Shown here one piece after another: positions 54,069 through 61,956 of a stretch of 64,000 nt of DNA. The translations under genes and the position numbers were made by a program. The first letter of the stretch is position 1. Every line of letters begins with the position of its first letter. The notes below the pieces were generated by a model, which was given only the letters and a program-made list of their open reading frames with translations, ran no database searches and was not told the origin of the DNA. Origin of the DNA: GMQP-bins7 sp963776565 (GTDB lineage: Bacteria; Actinomycetota; Thermoleophilia; Gaiellales; Gaiellaceae); assembly GCA_963776565.1 (NCBI GenBank), contig CAVZNF010000003.1:62001-126000 (forward strand), in the 5' to 3' direction.

Positions 54069-54626
54069 GTGGGCCTGAACGACGAGCTCGAGCGCGCCGC
54101 CGAGCTCGCGGTCGCGGCTGCAGAGGCGGGCGCGACGGCCTCGGGCGTTCTCCCGACCGAGGCGGAGCCGGGCCGGCGCGTGTACGTCTGCTCGCTCGAC
54201 GGAGCCGACGGCACACGCGGTTGGCTCGCCGTTCACGATGACGGCTCGGTCGTGACGAGTCGAGCCGAACTGCGCGCCGCGGTGTCGATCGCTGCACTGT
54301 GCGAGGTGGCCGCCGACTCTGCCGGCGGCGGGGATCTCGACGGACTGATCGCCAGTCTCGTCGACCTGCGCAAGCGCGAGGCACCGGAGGGGATCGAGGA
54401 TGCGGAGGCTGCGGCGCGTGCGCTCCGCGAGGTGCTCGGCGACCCGCCGCAGCTCGCGTCGACCGGCCGGCTCGACGAGATCGGCGTCGCGACGCGGCGC
54501 CTCGAGCAGGAGCTCGATCCCGGCGGTGCCTCGCCGTTCGCGGCAGCGCTCAAGTCCGCGCAGGGCGCCGTGCAGGAGCTCCAGCGCGAGGTCGAGGCCG
54601 GCTACCTGGTCGAGCTCTCGGCCTGA
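54069..54626 (+). CDS. hypothetical protein, 185 residues
   Basis: I do not recognise this protein. It begins VGLNDELERAAELAVAAAEA, has a short beta-rich segment (RRVYVCSLDGADGTRGWLAV, then HDDGSVVTSRAELRAA) and a long helical C-terminal half (VATRRLEQELDPGGASPFAA, QGAVQELQREVEAGYL). Predicted cytosolic. GTG 54069 is favoured over 54060 because TATTGT (54056-54061) ends 7 nt before it. Divergent from the UbiE-like gene. The 3' end overlaps the convergent MarR gene by 25 nt. Confidence 0.62.
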   Translation: MGLNDELERAAELAVAAAEAGATASGVLPTEAEPGRRVYVCSLDGADGTRGWLAVHDDGSVVTSRAELRAAVSIAALCEVAADSAGGGDLDGLIASLVDLRKREAPEGIEDAEAAARALREVLGDPPQLASTGRLDEIGVATRRLEQELDPGGASPFAAALKSAQGAVQELQREVEAGYLVELSA

Positions 54627-55100
54627 GCAGCTGGCCGGCGTGGTCTCGCCTCGGACTCCGCCAGCGCCAGTCGCACCGCCTCTCTGAGCTCGCGCATGTT
54701 CGCGAGGTACTCGCCGGCCGGGCGCGCAAGATGACGGTTCGACGCGTTCGAACGCAGCCACGACCGCGGGCCAGCCACGGTGCGTGATCCCCCGCCCCTT
54801 CGCCGTGAGGACCAGGTGGTACGAGCGACCGTCGGCGGGATTCGGGATCTTGCGGACGTCGCCGCGCTCGACGAGCCGGCGCACGTAGTCGCGCACCGTC
54901 GTCGGCGGCAGGCCCGTCTCGGCGGACAGCGCTCCGGGCGTGACCGGCTGGAGGCGCGTCACCCAGCCGATGAACGAGAAGAGCTGGTCGGGAACATCCG
55001 TCTTCGCGAGCTCCTCCTCCACGAGCAGCGCGACGAGGAGCCCGGTCGAGTAGAGCTCCTGGAGGAGGTCGGCGTCATGGCGTCCGAGTACCTCGGGCAT
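54602..55100 (-). CDS. MarR family transcriptional regulator (frameshift in the C-terminal part)
   Basis: This is a winged-helix regulator of about 165 residues. FSFIGWVTRLQPVTPGALSA and ETGLPPTTVRDYVRRLVERG form the DNA-binding helices, and DVRKIPNPADGRSYHLVLTA is the wing with the MarR DxR-type NPADGR motif. A base change near 54745 shifts the frame. The continuation RHLARPAGEYLANMRELREA and VRLALAESEARP to TAG 54602-54604 forms the expected C-terminal dimer helix. TATGAT lies 6 nt before the ATG. It is divergent from the beta-propeller gene, whose promoter carries a tandem repeat that could be its operator. Confidence 0.8.
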
Positions 55101-55106
55101 GCCCGG

Positions 55107-55171
55107 ATCATACGCTGGACGTAGTGCGAGTTCGTCGGTAAACTAGTGCGACTTCGTCGCTACTTTGGAGG
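55107..55171 (+). promoter_or_regulatory. promoter with two direct operator-like repeats upstream of the beta-propeller gene
   Basis: TAGTGCGAGTTCGTCGGTA (55122-55140) and TAGTGCGACTTCGTCGCTA (55144-55162) are 19-bp direct repeats with two mismatches, 22 bp apart. The second contains the inverted repeat GCGAC-TTC-GTCGC. A promoter TGGACG (55116-55121), 17-bp spacer, TAAACT (55139-55144) is overlapped by both repeats. GGAGG at 55167-55171 is the ribosome-binding site for ATG 55177. The divergent marR -10-like TATGAT (ATCATA, 55107-55112) lies just upstream. A MarR dimer on each repeat would block the promoter. Confidence 0.6.
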
Positions 55172-55176
55172 TACGG

Positions 55177-56148
55177 ATGAAGCTCGTAGCGCTCCTAGCT
55201 GTCATCGTCGGCGTCGCATTGCCTACGGCGGCGTCTAGTGGCACTGTCGGGCGGATCCCTCAGGCGCGCGCGGTGCGCGCCTGCGCCGGGGCAGGTCCGT
55301 TCTGGCCGACCATGACGTTGGCCCTGCAGGGACGGACCGCGTGGGTTGCGTGCAAGGAGCAGGCTCGCGTCGTGCGGCTGAGTCTTCCCGCCGGCCGCAA
55401 GACGGCGACGATCGGCCTCGACGGACCGGTGACCGCGGTCGCCGTCGGCTTCGGCTCGGTGTGGGCGCTCGACACGGGCTCCACGCTCTACCGCATCGAT
55501 CCACACAAGGCGCGCGTCACGAGACGCATCCAGCTCGGCACGACAGCGGCATACAACATCTGGGTCGGCGCCCGAGCCGTCTGGGTCGCTGACGACCAGG
55601 GCGCGGCGATCGTCCGCGTCTCGCCGTCGTCTGACAAGGTCGTCGCCCGGATCTCGGTCGGAGACGGGCCCGCCGATATGGTCTTCCGCGGGTCGCAGGC
55701 GTGGGTCGTGACCCACCGTGACAACACGATCTTCCGCATCGACGCGGCGACGAACGCGCCAACGCGACTCGGGATCGTCGGAGGGAGCAACGCGGCGGCG
55801 GAGCGCCTCGCGCTCCTCGGCGACGCTCTCTGGATCACCGGCCGAGGCGTGTCGCTCGTGGAGATGGATCCGGCGACAGGTGGCGTGCGGCGGACGGTCG
55901 ACGTCGGCGGCACCGGCATCGATGTCGTCGCGGCGGCCGGTGCGCTGTGGGTGCCGGTTCGCACCGCCGCCGTCGACCGGACGGGCTTTCCGACGATGAC
56001 CGCCGTTCGGCGTGTCGCAGCCGACGGCAGCGTGAAGACGGTGGCGACGGCTCGGGGGCGCGTCGACGTCCATGGTCTCGCCGCCGGACTCGGCTCGGTC
56101 TGGATCGCCGACAACACGAGCGGCTTCCTCTACCGACTCGCGACGTGA
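55177..56148 (+). CDS. secreted beta-propeller protein (YncE/Vgb-like)
   Basis: This is a 323-residue protein with an N-terminal signal peptide (MKLVALLAVIVGVALPTAAS). The mature part is built of repeated four-strand units with W-x-x-D/N and R-I-D/S-P signatures: GSVWALDTGSTLYRIDPHKA, RAVWVADDQGAAIVRVSPSS, SQAWVVTHRDNTIFRIDAAT, DALWITGRGVSLVEMDPATG and GSVWIADNTSGFLYRLAT. About six to seven blades are expected. Relatives include virginiamycin B lyase-like and YncE-like proteins, but active-site residues cannot be assigned. It has a good Shine-Dalgarno and is probably controlled by the divergent MarR regulator. Confidence 0.78.
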   Translation: MKLVALLAVIVGVALPTAASSGTVGRIPQARAVRACAGAGPFWPTMTLALQGRTAWVACKEQARVVRLSLPAGRKTATIGLDGPVTAVAVGFGSVWALDTGSTLYRIDPHKARVTRRIQLGTTAAYNIWVGARAVWVADDQGAAIVRVSPSSDKVVARISVGDGPADMVFRGSQAWVVTHRDNTIFRIDAATNAPTRLGIVGGSNAAAERLALLGDALWITGRGVSLVEMDPATGGVRRTVDVGGTGIDVVAAAGALWVPVRTAAVDRTGFPTMTAVRRVAADGSVKTVATARGRVDVHGLAAGLGSVWIADNTSGFLYRLAT

Positions 56149-56246
56149 ACCGAGGCCGGGTCGTGGAGCGCTACCTCGGCCGCGATGCGGCGGCTGCGAC
56201 GGCCGCGTACATGGAGTACGAACGCAGGTCACCCGCTATCGCGTAA
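56145..56246 (+). CDS. possible 33-residue small ORF
   Basis: A GTG at 56145 overlaps the stop of the beta-propeller gene (GTGA) and opens a 33-codon frame ending at TAA 56244-56246. It has a plausible helix (VERYLGRDAAAATAAYMEYE). The overlap geometry matches the coupled genes of this window, but the frame is short and no family was recognised. It could equally be chance. Confidence 0.25.
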   Translation: MNRGRVVERYLGRDAAAATAAYMEYERRSPAIA

Positions 56247-56256
56247 CCTGGCCGCG

Positions 56257-56556
56257 ATGGAGGGCAGCGGAGGTTTCTTCCCGTTCGGTGGCGGCGATCC
56301 CGAGGATCTCCTCGGGGCGCTTCGCGAATTCGCCGAGAAGCAGGCAGACTCGGTGCAGGAGGCGCAGCGCGAGCAGTTCGCGACGCTGACGCTGTCGACG
56401 GCTGTGGAGCTCACTGCGGCGGCGCTCGGCCAGATGCAGGTCGACGGCCCCTCCGACGCGCAGGCAATTGCGCTCCGCGACGCGATGCGCGTGCTCTTTC
56501 CCGAGGCGGTCGCGCTCGTCTCGGCAGCCCGTCAGGGCTTCATGCGCCAGTCGTGA
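56257..56556 (+). CDS. hypothetical protein, 99 residues
   Basis: This is a small helical protein. MEGSGGFFPFGGGDPEDLLG at the start is followed by a helix-rich body (LREFAEKQADSVQEAQREQF, LSTAVELTAAALGQMQVDGP). TAACCT (56244-56249) ends 7 nt before ATG 56257, consistent with a leaderless message. The Gly/Phe-rich beginning and helical rest suggest a small accessory or adaptor protein, but I recognise no family. It overlaps the convergent SDR gene by 17 nt. Confidence 0.58.
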   Translation: MEGSGGFFPFGGGDPEDLLGALREFAEKQADSVQEAQREQFATLTLSTAVELTAAALGQMQVDGPSDAQAIALRDAMRVLFPEAVALVSAARQGFMRQS

Positions 56557-57292
56557 TCGTCGTCAGAAGGCTCCAGCCTCCGTCGACGACGACGGTCTGA
56601 CCGCGGATCATCTCCGCGTCGGTCGAGCAGAGGAACGTGACGAGCCGGGCGACGTCATCGGGAGAGACGAGCCGGCCCGTAGGGTTGCGAACCCCCATGT
56701 CGAGCATCGCGTCGCGGTTCGGGAAGTGCTCGAGCGCGCCCGTCTCGACGACTCCGGCCGACACGGCGTTGACGCGTATCCCCCGCGGAGCCAGCTCCAC
56801 CGCGAGGTAGCGCACGAGCGCTTCGAGCGCGGCCTTCGAGGCACCGACGAGCGCATAGCCGTCGAGCACACGTTCCGAGCCGAGGCTCGAGATGCCGAGA
56901 ATCGACGAGCCGGCCGGCATGGACGGCGCAGCCGCTCGCGTCAGTGAGAGCAGAGCGCGCGCGTTCGCCGACAGCGTCCAGTCCCAGTGCTTGTCCTCGG
57001 TCTCGAGCGCGGGGCGGATGACGCCGGTCGCGGCTGCGTGCACGAGGACGTCGAGCGGTCCGAGCCCGGCGACCTCCTCGGCGACTCGGGTCGAAGCGAC
57101 ATTTCCGCGGACGAGCGTCGGCTCGGCGCCGAGCGCGCGGAGCTCCGACGCCGTCTCCTCGGCCGGCGTGTCACCGCGCATGTACCCGATGGCGACGCGC
57201 GCGGCTCCGAGCGACGCGAAGCGGAGCGCGATCGCCTTCCCGATGCCGCGCGATCCTCCCGTTACGAGGACGGACGCGCCCTCGAAGCTCAT
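56540..57292 (-). CDS. short-chain dehydrogenase, enoyl-ACP reductase (FabL-like)
   Basis: This is a 250-residue SDR. The NAD(P)-binding motif is VLVTGGSRGIGKAIALRFAS. The active site shows Y-x6-K (DGYALVGASKAALEALVRYL) instead of the classic Y-x3-K, the spacing found in enoyl-ACP reductases FabI and FabL. VELAPRGIRVNAVSAGVVET and GQTVVVDGGWSLL are typical of FabL. It would reduce trans-2-enoyl-ACP in fatty acid synthesis. A carbonyl-reducing SDR is the alternative. The start ATG overlaps the stop of the 92-residue gene (ATGA). Confidence 0.77.
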   Translation of the reverse strand: MSFEGASVLVTGGSRGIGKAIALRFASLGAARVAIGYMRGDTPAEETASELRALGAEPTLVRGNVASTRVAEEVAGLGPLDVLVHAAATGVIRPALETEDKHWDWTLSANARALLSLTRAAAPSMPAGSSILGISSLGSERVLDGYALVGASKAALEALVRYLAVELAPRGIRVNAVSAGVVETGALEHFPNRDAMLDMGVRNPTGRLVSPDDVARLVTFLCSTDAEMIRGQTVVVDGGWSLLTTITTGA

Positions 57293-57567
57293 TCGGCCTT
57301 CGGAAGCGGGTCGTACGCCGGAGCCGACGACGGGATCGTCTCCCAGCCGATACGACTCGGTGGCTCGCGGTCGCCTGTCTCCGCGAGGGACGAGGCGTGT
57401 CCGAGCCGGTCGAGCAGGGCCATCTTCTCCTCCCCGTACTTGCGCATCGGGTGGTCGTCCGGGAGGTCCTCGATGAGCTCGCGAACACGGGCGCGCAGCT
57501 GGTACGCGAAGTGCGGGGTCGCTGGCCCGACGAGAGCGTCGATGTCGTCGCGCGTAGGTTCGACCAT
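57289..57567 (-). CDS. hypothetical protein, 92 residues
   Basis: This is a small soluble protein starting MVEPTRDDIDALVGPATPHF, then AYQLRARVRELIEDLPDDHP and MRKYGEEKMALLDRLGHASS, with a proline-rich tail (SRIGWETIPSSAPAYDPLPK). TAGGCT lies 8 nt before ATG 57567. The compact DDHPMRKYGEEKMALLDRLG motif looks conserved-type in actinobacteria but I cannot name it. It is coupled to the enoyl reductase gene by a 4-nt overlap. Confidence 0.6.
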   Translation of the reverse strand: MVEPTRDDIDALVGPATPHFAYQLRARVRELIEDLPDDHPMRKYGEEKMALLDRLGHASSLAETGDREPPSRIGWETIPSSAPAYDPLPKAE

Positions 57568-57589
57568 GCCGTGAAAGCCTACCGTCGAG

Positions 57590-57754
57590 CTAGTCGTCGA
57601 CCTCCTCCGACATCGCGACGATGTCCTCACGTGACAGCTTGCCGGCGAGCTCGGGATGATCTTCGGAGACGTGTTGCTCGACTTTGGCCACGATCTCGTC
57701 TTCGGTCTCGGCCTTCACGACGCGGCCGCACTCGCAATTGATCAAGAGAGACAT
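57590..57754 (-). CDS. DUF1059 family small protein
   Basis: This is a 54-residue protein, MSLLINCECGRVVKAETEDE, then IVAKVEQHVSEDHPELAGKL and SREDIVAMSEEVDD. The paired cysteines in NCECG and the HVSEDHP histidines are the DUF1059 hallmark and could bind a metal. It is shorter than 60 codons and easily missed. A strong Shine-Dalgarno AAGGAGG lies 5 nt before the ATG at 57754, in contrast with the leaderless neighbours. Function is unknown. Confidence 0.85.
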   Translation of the reverse strand: MSLLINCECGRVVKAETEDEIVAKVEQHVSEDHPELAGKLSREDIVAMSEEVDD

Positions 57755-57831
57755 CCGAGCCTCCTTCGAGTTGACAGCCGGACTATGACCCGATTCGCTT
57801 GGCGCGACGTTGCATCGACCTTGGGGAAACC

Positions 57832-58575
57832 TTGGCGGATCACGCTACGAGAGTTCAGCTGTGCGGCAAGCTCGTCGCCCGGATCGACGGAAGTCGAGTG
57901 GACGGTGACCTTCCGGGGCGTCAGGGGCGCCTCGCCTTCGCCTACCTGACGCTCAACCGGCACCGCGTGGTCACGAGGACTGCACTCGCCGACGCAATCT
58001 GGCCGGTGGAGCCTCCGGCGTTGGTGGACACGGCTCTGAGCTCGCTGATCTCCAAGCTGCGTAAGGCGATCGGCTCGGACACCGTCGTCGGTCGGAGCGA
58101 CGTACGGCTCGTGCTCCCCGACGCCTGGGTCGACGTCGAGGCTGCCTCCGAGGCCATTCATCGGGCGGAGGGGGCAGTCGGACGTGGTGCCTGGGCCGAG
58201 GCGTGGGGGCCGGGGCGGGTAGCGCTCCACATCGTCCGGCGGGAGTTCCTGCCCGGGGAGAGTGCGGCCTGGGTCGAGGACGAGCGCAGCGCGCTCGAGG
58301 ACGTCGAGCTGCGCGCGCTCGAGTGCATCGCCAAGTCGAGTCTCGAGCTCGGGCCGAGCGAGCTCGAGTCGGCCGTCCGCTCGGGCCGCGATCTCGTCCG
58401 GCTCGCGCCGCACCGCGAGAGCGGGTACCGGATACTCATGCGCGCGCTCGCGGCGGAGGGGAACGATGCCGAGGCGCTCGGTGTCTACGAGGGTCTGCGC
58501 GTGCGGCTCCGCGAGGATCTCGGGGTCGCGCCGAGCGCTCCGACCCAAGAGCTCTACCGCACGCTGCTCCGGTAG
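57832..58575 (+). CDS. SARP/BTAD-type transcriptional regulator
   Basis: This is a regulator of the AfsR/DnrI group without extra ATPase domains, 247 residues from TTG 57832 (258 from TTG 57799). The N-terminal OmpR-like winged helix runs through GRQGRLAFAYLTLNRHRVVT and ALVDTALSSLISKLRKAIGS. The BTAD domain contains FLPGESAAWVEDERSALEDV, LAPHRESGYRILMRALAAEG and the ending GVYEGLRVRLREDLGVAPSA. No ATG or GTG is available at a suitable position, so the exact start is uncertain. Stand-alone SARPs usually activate secondary-metabolite or stress genes. The target is not evident here. Confidence 0.83.
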   Translation: MADHATRVQLCGKLVARIDGSRVDGDLPGRQGRLAFAYLTLNRHRVVTRTALADAIWPVEPPALVDTALSSLISKLRKAIGSDTVVGRSDVRLVLPDAWVDVEAASEAIHRAEGAVGRGAWAEAWGPGRVALHIVRREFLPGESAAWVEDERSALEDVELRALECIAKSSLELGPSELESAVRSGRDLVRLAPHRESGYRILMRALAAEGNDAEALGVYEGLRVRLREDLGVAPSAPTQELYRTLLR

Positions 58576-58596
58576 CACGTCGCTAGCGTCGGGGGC

Positions 58597-59489
58597 GTGC
58601 GCCGTCCGACGACCGTCGAGTTGATGCTCCTCACGACGGTCGTGCTGTGGGCGCTCAACCTGAGCGTGACGAAGTACATCCTCGAGCAGGGCCTCGAGCC
58701 GCTCTCGTACGCGACGGTCCGTTATGCGTTGGCAGGAGCGATCTTCGTCGTGCTGACCCTCGCTGGTCGAGCGCACGCTACGGATCGAGCGGCGCCACGT
58801 TCTCGTGCTCGCGTTCGCCTCGCTAGCTCTGTGGCTGAATCAGCTCTGCTTCGTCTTCGCGCTCGACAAGACGACCGCGTCGACGATCGGCCTGATCCTT
58901 GGCGCGATCCCGATCTTCGCGGCGCTGTTCGGGCTCGCCCTCGGTCGCGAGCGACTCAACCGACGCTTCTGGCTCGGCGCGGGCGTGTCGTTCGTCGGCG
59001 TCGGGCTCGTCGCGGTCGGAGCGGGAAGCGAGGTCTCGGGCGGTTACGTGGGGATCCTGCTCGGGCTCGGAATCTGCGCGACCTGGGCCGCCTACTCGGT
59101 GGCGGTCGCGCCGCTCATGGCCACGTACTCGCCGTCGCGGGTCAGCGCCGTCGTCATTCCGTGCACGTGGGTCCTCCTCGTGCTCACCGGCATCCCGCAG
59201 ACGACCGAAGCAGGACTGGAATCTGGGATGGGAGGTCTGGGCGCTGCTCGTGTTCGCGACGATCGGACCCCTCGTGCTGACGAACATTCTCTGGTTCCGG
59301 TCGATCTCTCGGATCGGGCCGGCGCGAGCGACGCTGGCGGCGAACCTCCAGCCCTTCGTCGCGGCCGTCCTCGCCGTGATCCTGCTCTCCGAGCCGCTCG
59401 GGCTGCTGCAGATCCTCGGAGGCTTGCTCATCGCGAGCGGGATCGCTCTCGCCCGCCGCCGCCGGCCCTCTCCTGCGCGGGCGGCGTAA
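58597..59489 (+). CDS. EamA/DMT family transporter (two frameshifts)
   Basis: This is the third EamA permease of the window, about 297 residues. TVELMLLTTVVLWALNLSVT starts it. After a change near 58775 come LAFASLALWLNQLCFVFALD and KTTASTIGLILGAIPIFAAL. After a change near 59215 come WEVWALLVFATIGPLVLTNI and NLQPFVAAVLAVILLSEPLG. Ten helices are expected in the restored protein. TAGCGT (58584-58589) is 7 nt before the GTG. The stop TAA overlaps the -10 box of the HPPD gene. Confidence 0.82.
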
Positions 59490-59499
59490 GATCGGACAC

Positions 59500-60600
59500 A
59501 TGAGCGAACACGATTTCATGCCGATCGACGGTTGGGACCACCTCGAGATCTGGGTCGGGAACGCCAAGCAAGCGGCGTTCTTCTACGAGACGGCGTACGG
59601 CTTCACGCGTACCGCGTATGCCGGTCCCGAGACGGGCGTCCGCGACCGCGCCTCGTACGTGCTCGAGCAGGGTGAGATCCGTTTCGTCCTCACGAGCGGC
59701 CTGCGCTCCGACAGCGAGATCTGCAAATGGGCGGCGACCAAGGGAGACAGCGTGCGCGACGTCGCGCTCGCCGTCCCCGATGCGACCAACGCCTATCGCC
59801 AGGCCGTTCAGCGCGGCGCCCGCGGTGTCGTCGAGCCGCACTGGGTGGATGACGATCACGGGCGCGTCGAGCTCTCCGCGATCGCGACGTACGGCGACAA
59901 CATCCACACGTTCGTGAATCGCTCCGAGTACTCCGGCCCGTACCTGCCCGGCTACGTCTCCGTCTCGCCGAACGGCGCCCCAGGCGGAGGAGTCGGGCTG
60001 ATCTCGATCGACCACGTCGTGGGCAACGTCGAGCTCGGCCGCATGGACGAGTGGGTCGACTTCTACGCGCGCGTCCTCGGGTTCACGCAGCTCACGCACT
60101 TCTCGGACGAGGACATCTCGACCGAGTACTCGGCGCTCATGTCGAAGGTCATGACGGGCGGCGAGGGGAAGATCAAGTTCCCGATCAACGAGCCGGCCGA
60201 GGGCAAGCGCAAGAGTCAGATCGAGGAGTACCTCGAGTTCCACGGCGGCCCCGGCGTCCAGCACGTCGCCATGCAGTCGGAGGACATCGTGAAGACGGTC
60301 GCGGCGCTGCGCGAGCACGGCGTCCTCTTCATCGCGACGCCGGACACGTACTACGACATCGTCGAGGAGCGGGTGGGCGAGATCGAGGAGAACTGGGACG
60401 ACCTGCGCGCGATGGGGATCCTCGCGGACCGCGACGAGGAGGGCTACCTGCTGCAGCTCTTCACGAAGATCGTCCAGGATCGCCCGACCCTCTTCTTCGA
60501 GGTCATCGAGCGGCACGGCTCCCGCGGCTTCGGGATCGGGAACTTCAAGTCGCTCTTCGAGGCGATCGAGCGCGAACAGGCCCTTCGCGGCAACCTGTAG
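59500..60600 (+). CDS. hppD: 4-hydroxyphenylpyruvate dioxygenase
   Basis: This is a 366-residue VOC-fold Fe(II) enzyme that makes homogentisate from the tyrosine keto acid. It has two half-domains. WDHLEIWVGNAKQAAFFYET opens the first. In the second, the three iron ligands are in LISIDHVVGNV (His), GPGVQHVAMQSEDI (His) and LFFEVIERHGSRGFG (Glu). The C-terminal GFGIGNFKSLFEAIEREQ is the HPPD signature. The frame is intact. TAAGAT (59487-59492) lies 7 nt before the ATG, inside the end of the EamA gene. Downstream, a FAH-fold gene may act later in the same pathway, but no homogentisate dioxygenase is in the window. Confidence 0.94.
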   Translation: MSEHDFMPIDGWDHLEIWVGNAKQAAFFYETAYGFTRTAYAGPETGVRDRASYVLEQGEIRFVLTSGLRSDSEICKWAATKGDSVRDVALAVPDATNAYRQAVQRGARGVVEPHWVDDDHGRVELSAIATYGDNIHTFVNRSEYSGPYLPGYVSVSPNGAPGGGVGLISIDHVVGNVELGRMDEWVDFYARVLGFTQLTHFSDEDISTEYSALMSKVMTGGEGKIKFPINEPAEGKRKSQIEEYLEFHGGPGVQHVAMQSEDIVKTVAALREHGVLFIATPDTYYDIVEERVGEIEENWDDLRAMGILADRDEEGYLLQLFTKIVQDRPTLFFEVIERHGSRGFGIGNFKSLFEAIEREQALRGNL

Positions 60601-60608
60601 CGATCCGG

Positions 60609-61938
60609 ATGGCCTCACCGCGCACGCAGTACGCGCAGAGCGGCGGGGTCGAGCTCGCGTATCAGGTCTTCGGCGCCGGTGAGCGTGACCTCGTTCTCGT
60701 TCTGGACTGGGCGAGTCATCTCGAGGTGCTCTGGGAGCAGCCGCTGATGGAGGAGTTCCTCCAGGCACTCGCACGCATCGGGCGTGTGCTCTGGTTCGAT
60801 ATGCGCGGCGTCGGGATGTCCGATCCGGTGCCTGGCGGAGCGGCGGCGCCCGAGGACTGGGTCGAAGACGTGACGGCCGTCATGGACGCCGTCGGCTCCG
60901 AGCGGGCGACGCTCGTCGCACAGGGCCATGCGGCGCAGATGGCAGTCATGGCGGCCGCAACGCACCCGGAGCGGATCTCCTCACTCGTCCTCTACAACGG
61001 CTGCGCCCGGCTCGTGCGCGACGAGGACTATCCGGCGGGAATGCCTGTCCGCATCCACGAGCAGGTGCTGGCCATGCTCGAGGAGACATGGGGGACGGGA
61101 GCGCTCGCCGCGGCGCTGGCGCCGTCCGTCGCCGGCCGGCCGGGAGTCACCGAGTGGTGGGGTCGAGTCGAACGATTCGCGGGAACACCGGGGACCGCCC
61201 TCGCGAAAGCACGAGCGATGGGCGAGCTCGACGTGCGCAACGTGCTGCCGCTCGTCGCAGCGCCGACACTCGTGCTCCACAGCCGCGACAACACGTATCA
61301 TCCGCGTTGGTCACGGGCAGTACCTCGCCGAGAACATTGCCGGTGCACGGCTCGTCGAGCTTCCGAGCGCAGATCACTGGCCGCTTCCGGAACCGGAGCT
61401 GCTCGGCGCGATCCAGGAGTTCGTGACCGGCTCGCGGGCCGAGATCGACGAAGCTGATCGATTTCTCGCGACCGTGCTCGTGGTCGACGTCGTCGGATCG
61501 ACCGAGCACGCGAGCGAGCTCGGAGACCGCCGCTGGAGTCGCATGCGCGATCGGTTCGAGGACGTGGTGCGCCAGTCCCTGATGGTCCATGGCGGTGAGG
61601 TCGTCGACGTCGCAGGCGACGGCGTGCTTGCGACGTTCGACGGCCCGGCGCGCGCCATTCGCTGCGCCGTGCGCATGCGCGACGATGTGCGTCGCGCCGG
61701 CCTCGAGGTTCGCTGCGGTCTTCATGCCGGCGAGATCACACGCCGCTCGGGAAGTGTCGCGGGTATCGCAGTGCACATCGGAGCACGCGTGTCGGCTCTC
61801 GCCGATCCGGGCGAGATCCTCGTGACCCGAACGGTGCGCGACCTCGTAGCCGGGTCGGGGATCGCCTTCGAGGAGCGCGGCGAGCACCAACTGAAGGGCG
61901 TGCCCGACCCCTGGACGCTCTACGCGGTCACCGGCTGA
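60609..61938 (+). CDS. alpha/beta hydrolase - class III adenylate/guanylate cyclase fusion (one frameshift)
   Basis: This is a protein of about 442 residues. Residues 1 to about 275 form an alpha/beta hydrolase: YQVFGAGERDLVLVLDWASH, FDMRGVGMSDPVPG and VAQGHAAQMAVM, where the usual nucleophile S in GxSxG is H (GQGHAA-like AQGHAAQ). The hydrolase is therefore probably non-catalytic. After a one-base shift near 61310 (VGHGQYLAENIAGARLVELP), residues about 285-442 form a class III cyclase: FLATVLVVDVVGSTEHASEL, GGEVVDVAGDGVLATFDGPA and LEVRCGLHAGEITRRSG. The metal aspartates and GDG loop are present. The hydrolase-like half probably senses a ligand. The fused pattern is known from actinobacteria. 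Confidence 0.86.
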
Positions 61939-61956
61939 CGCCGTAGCCTTCCGCGC

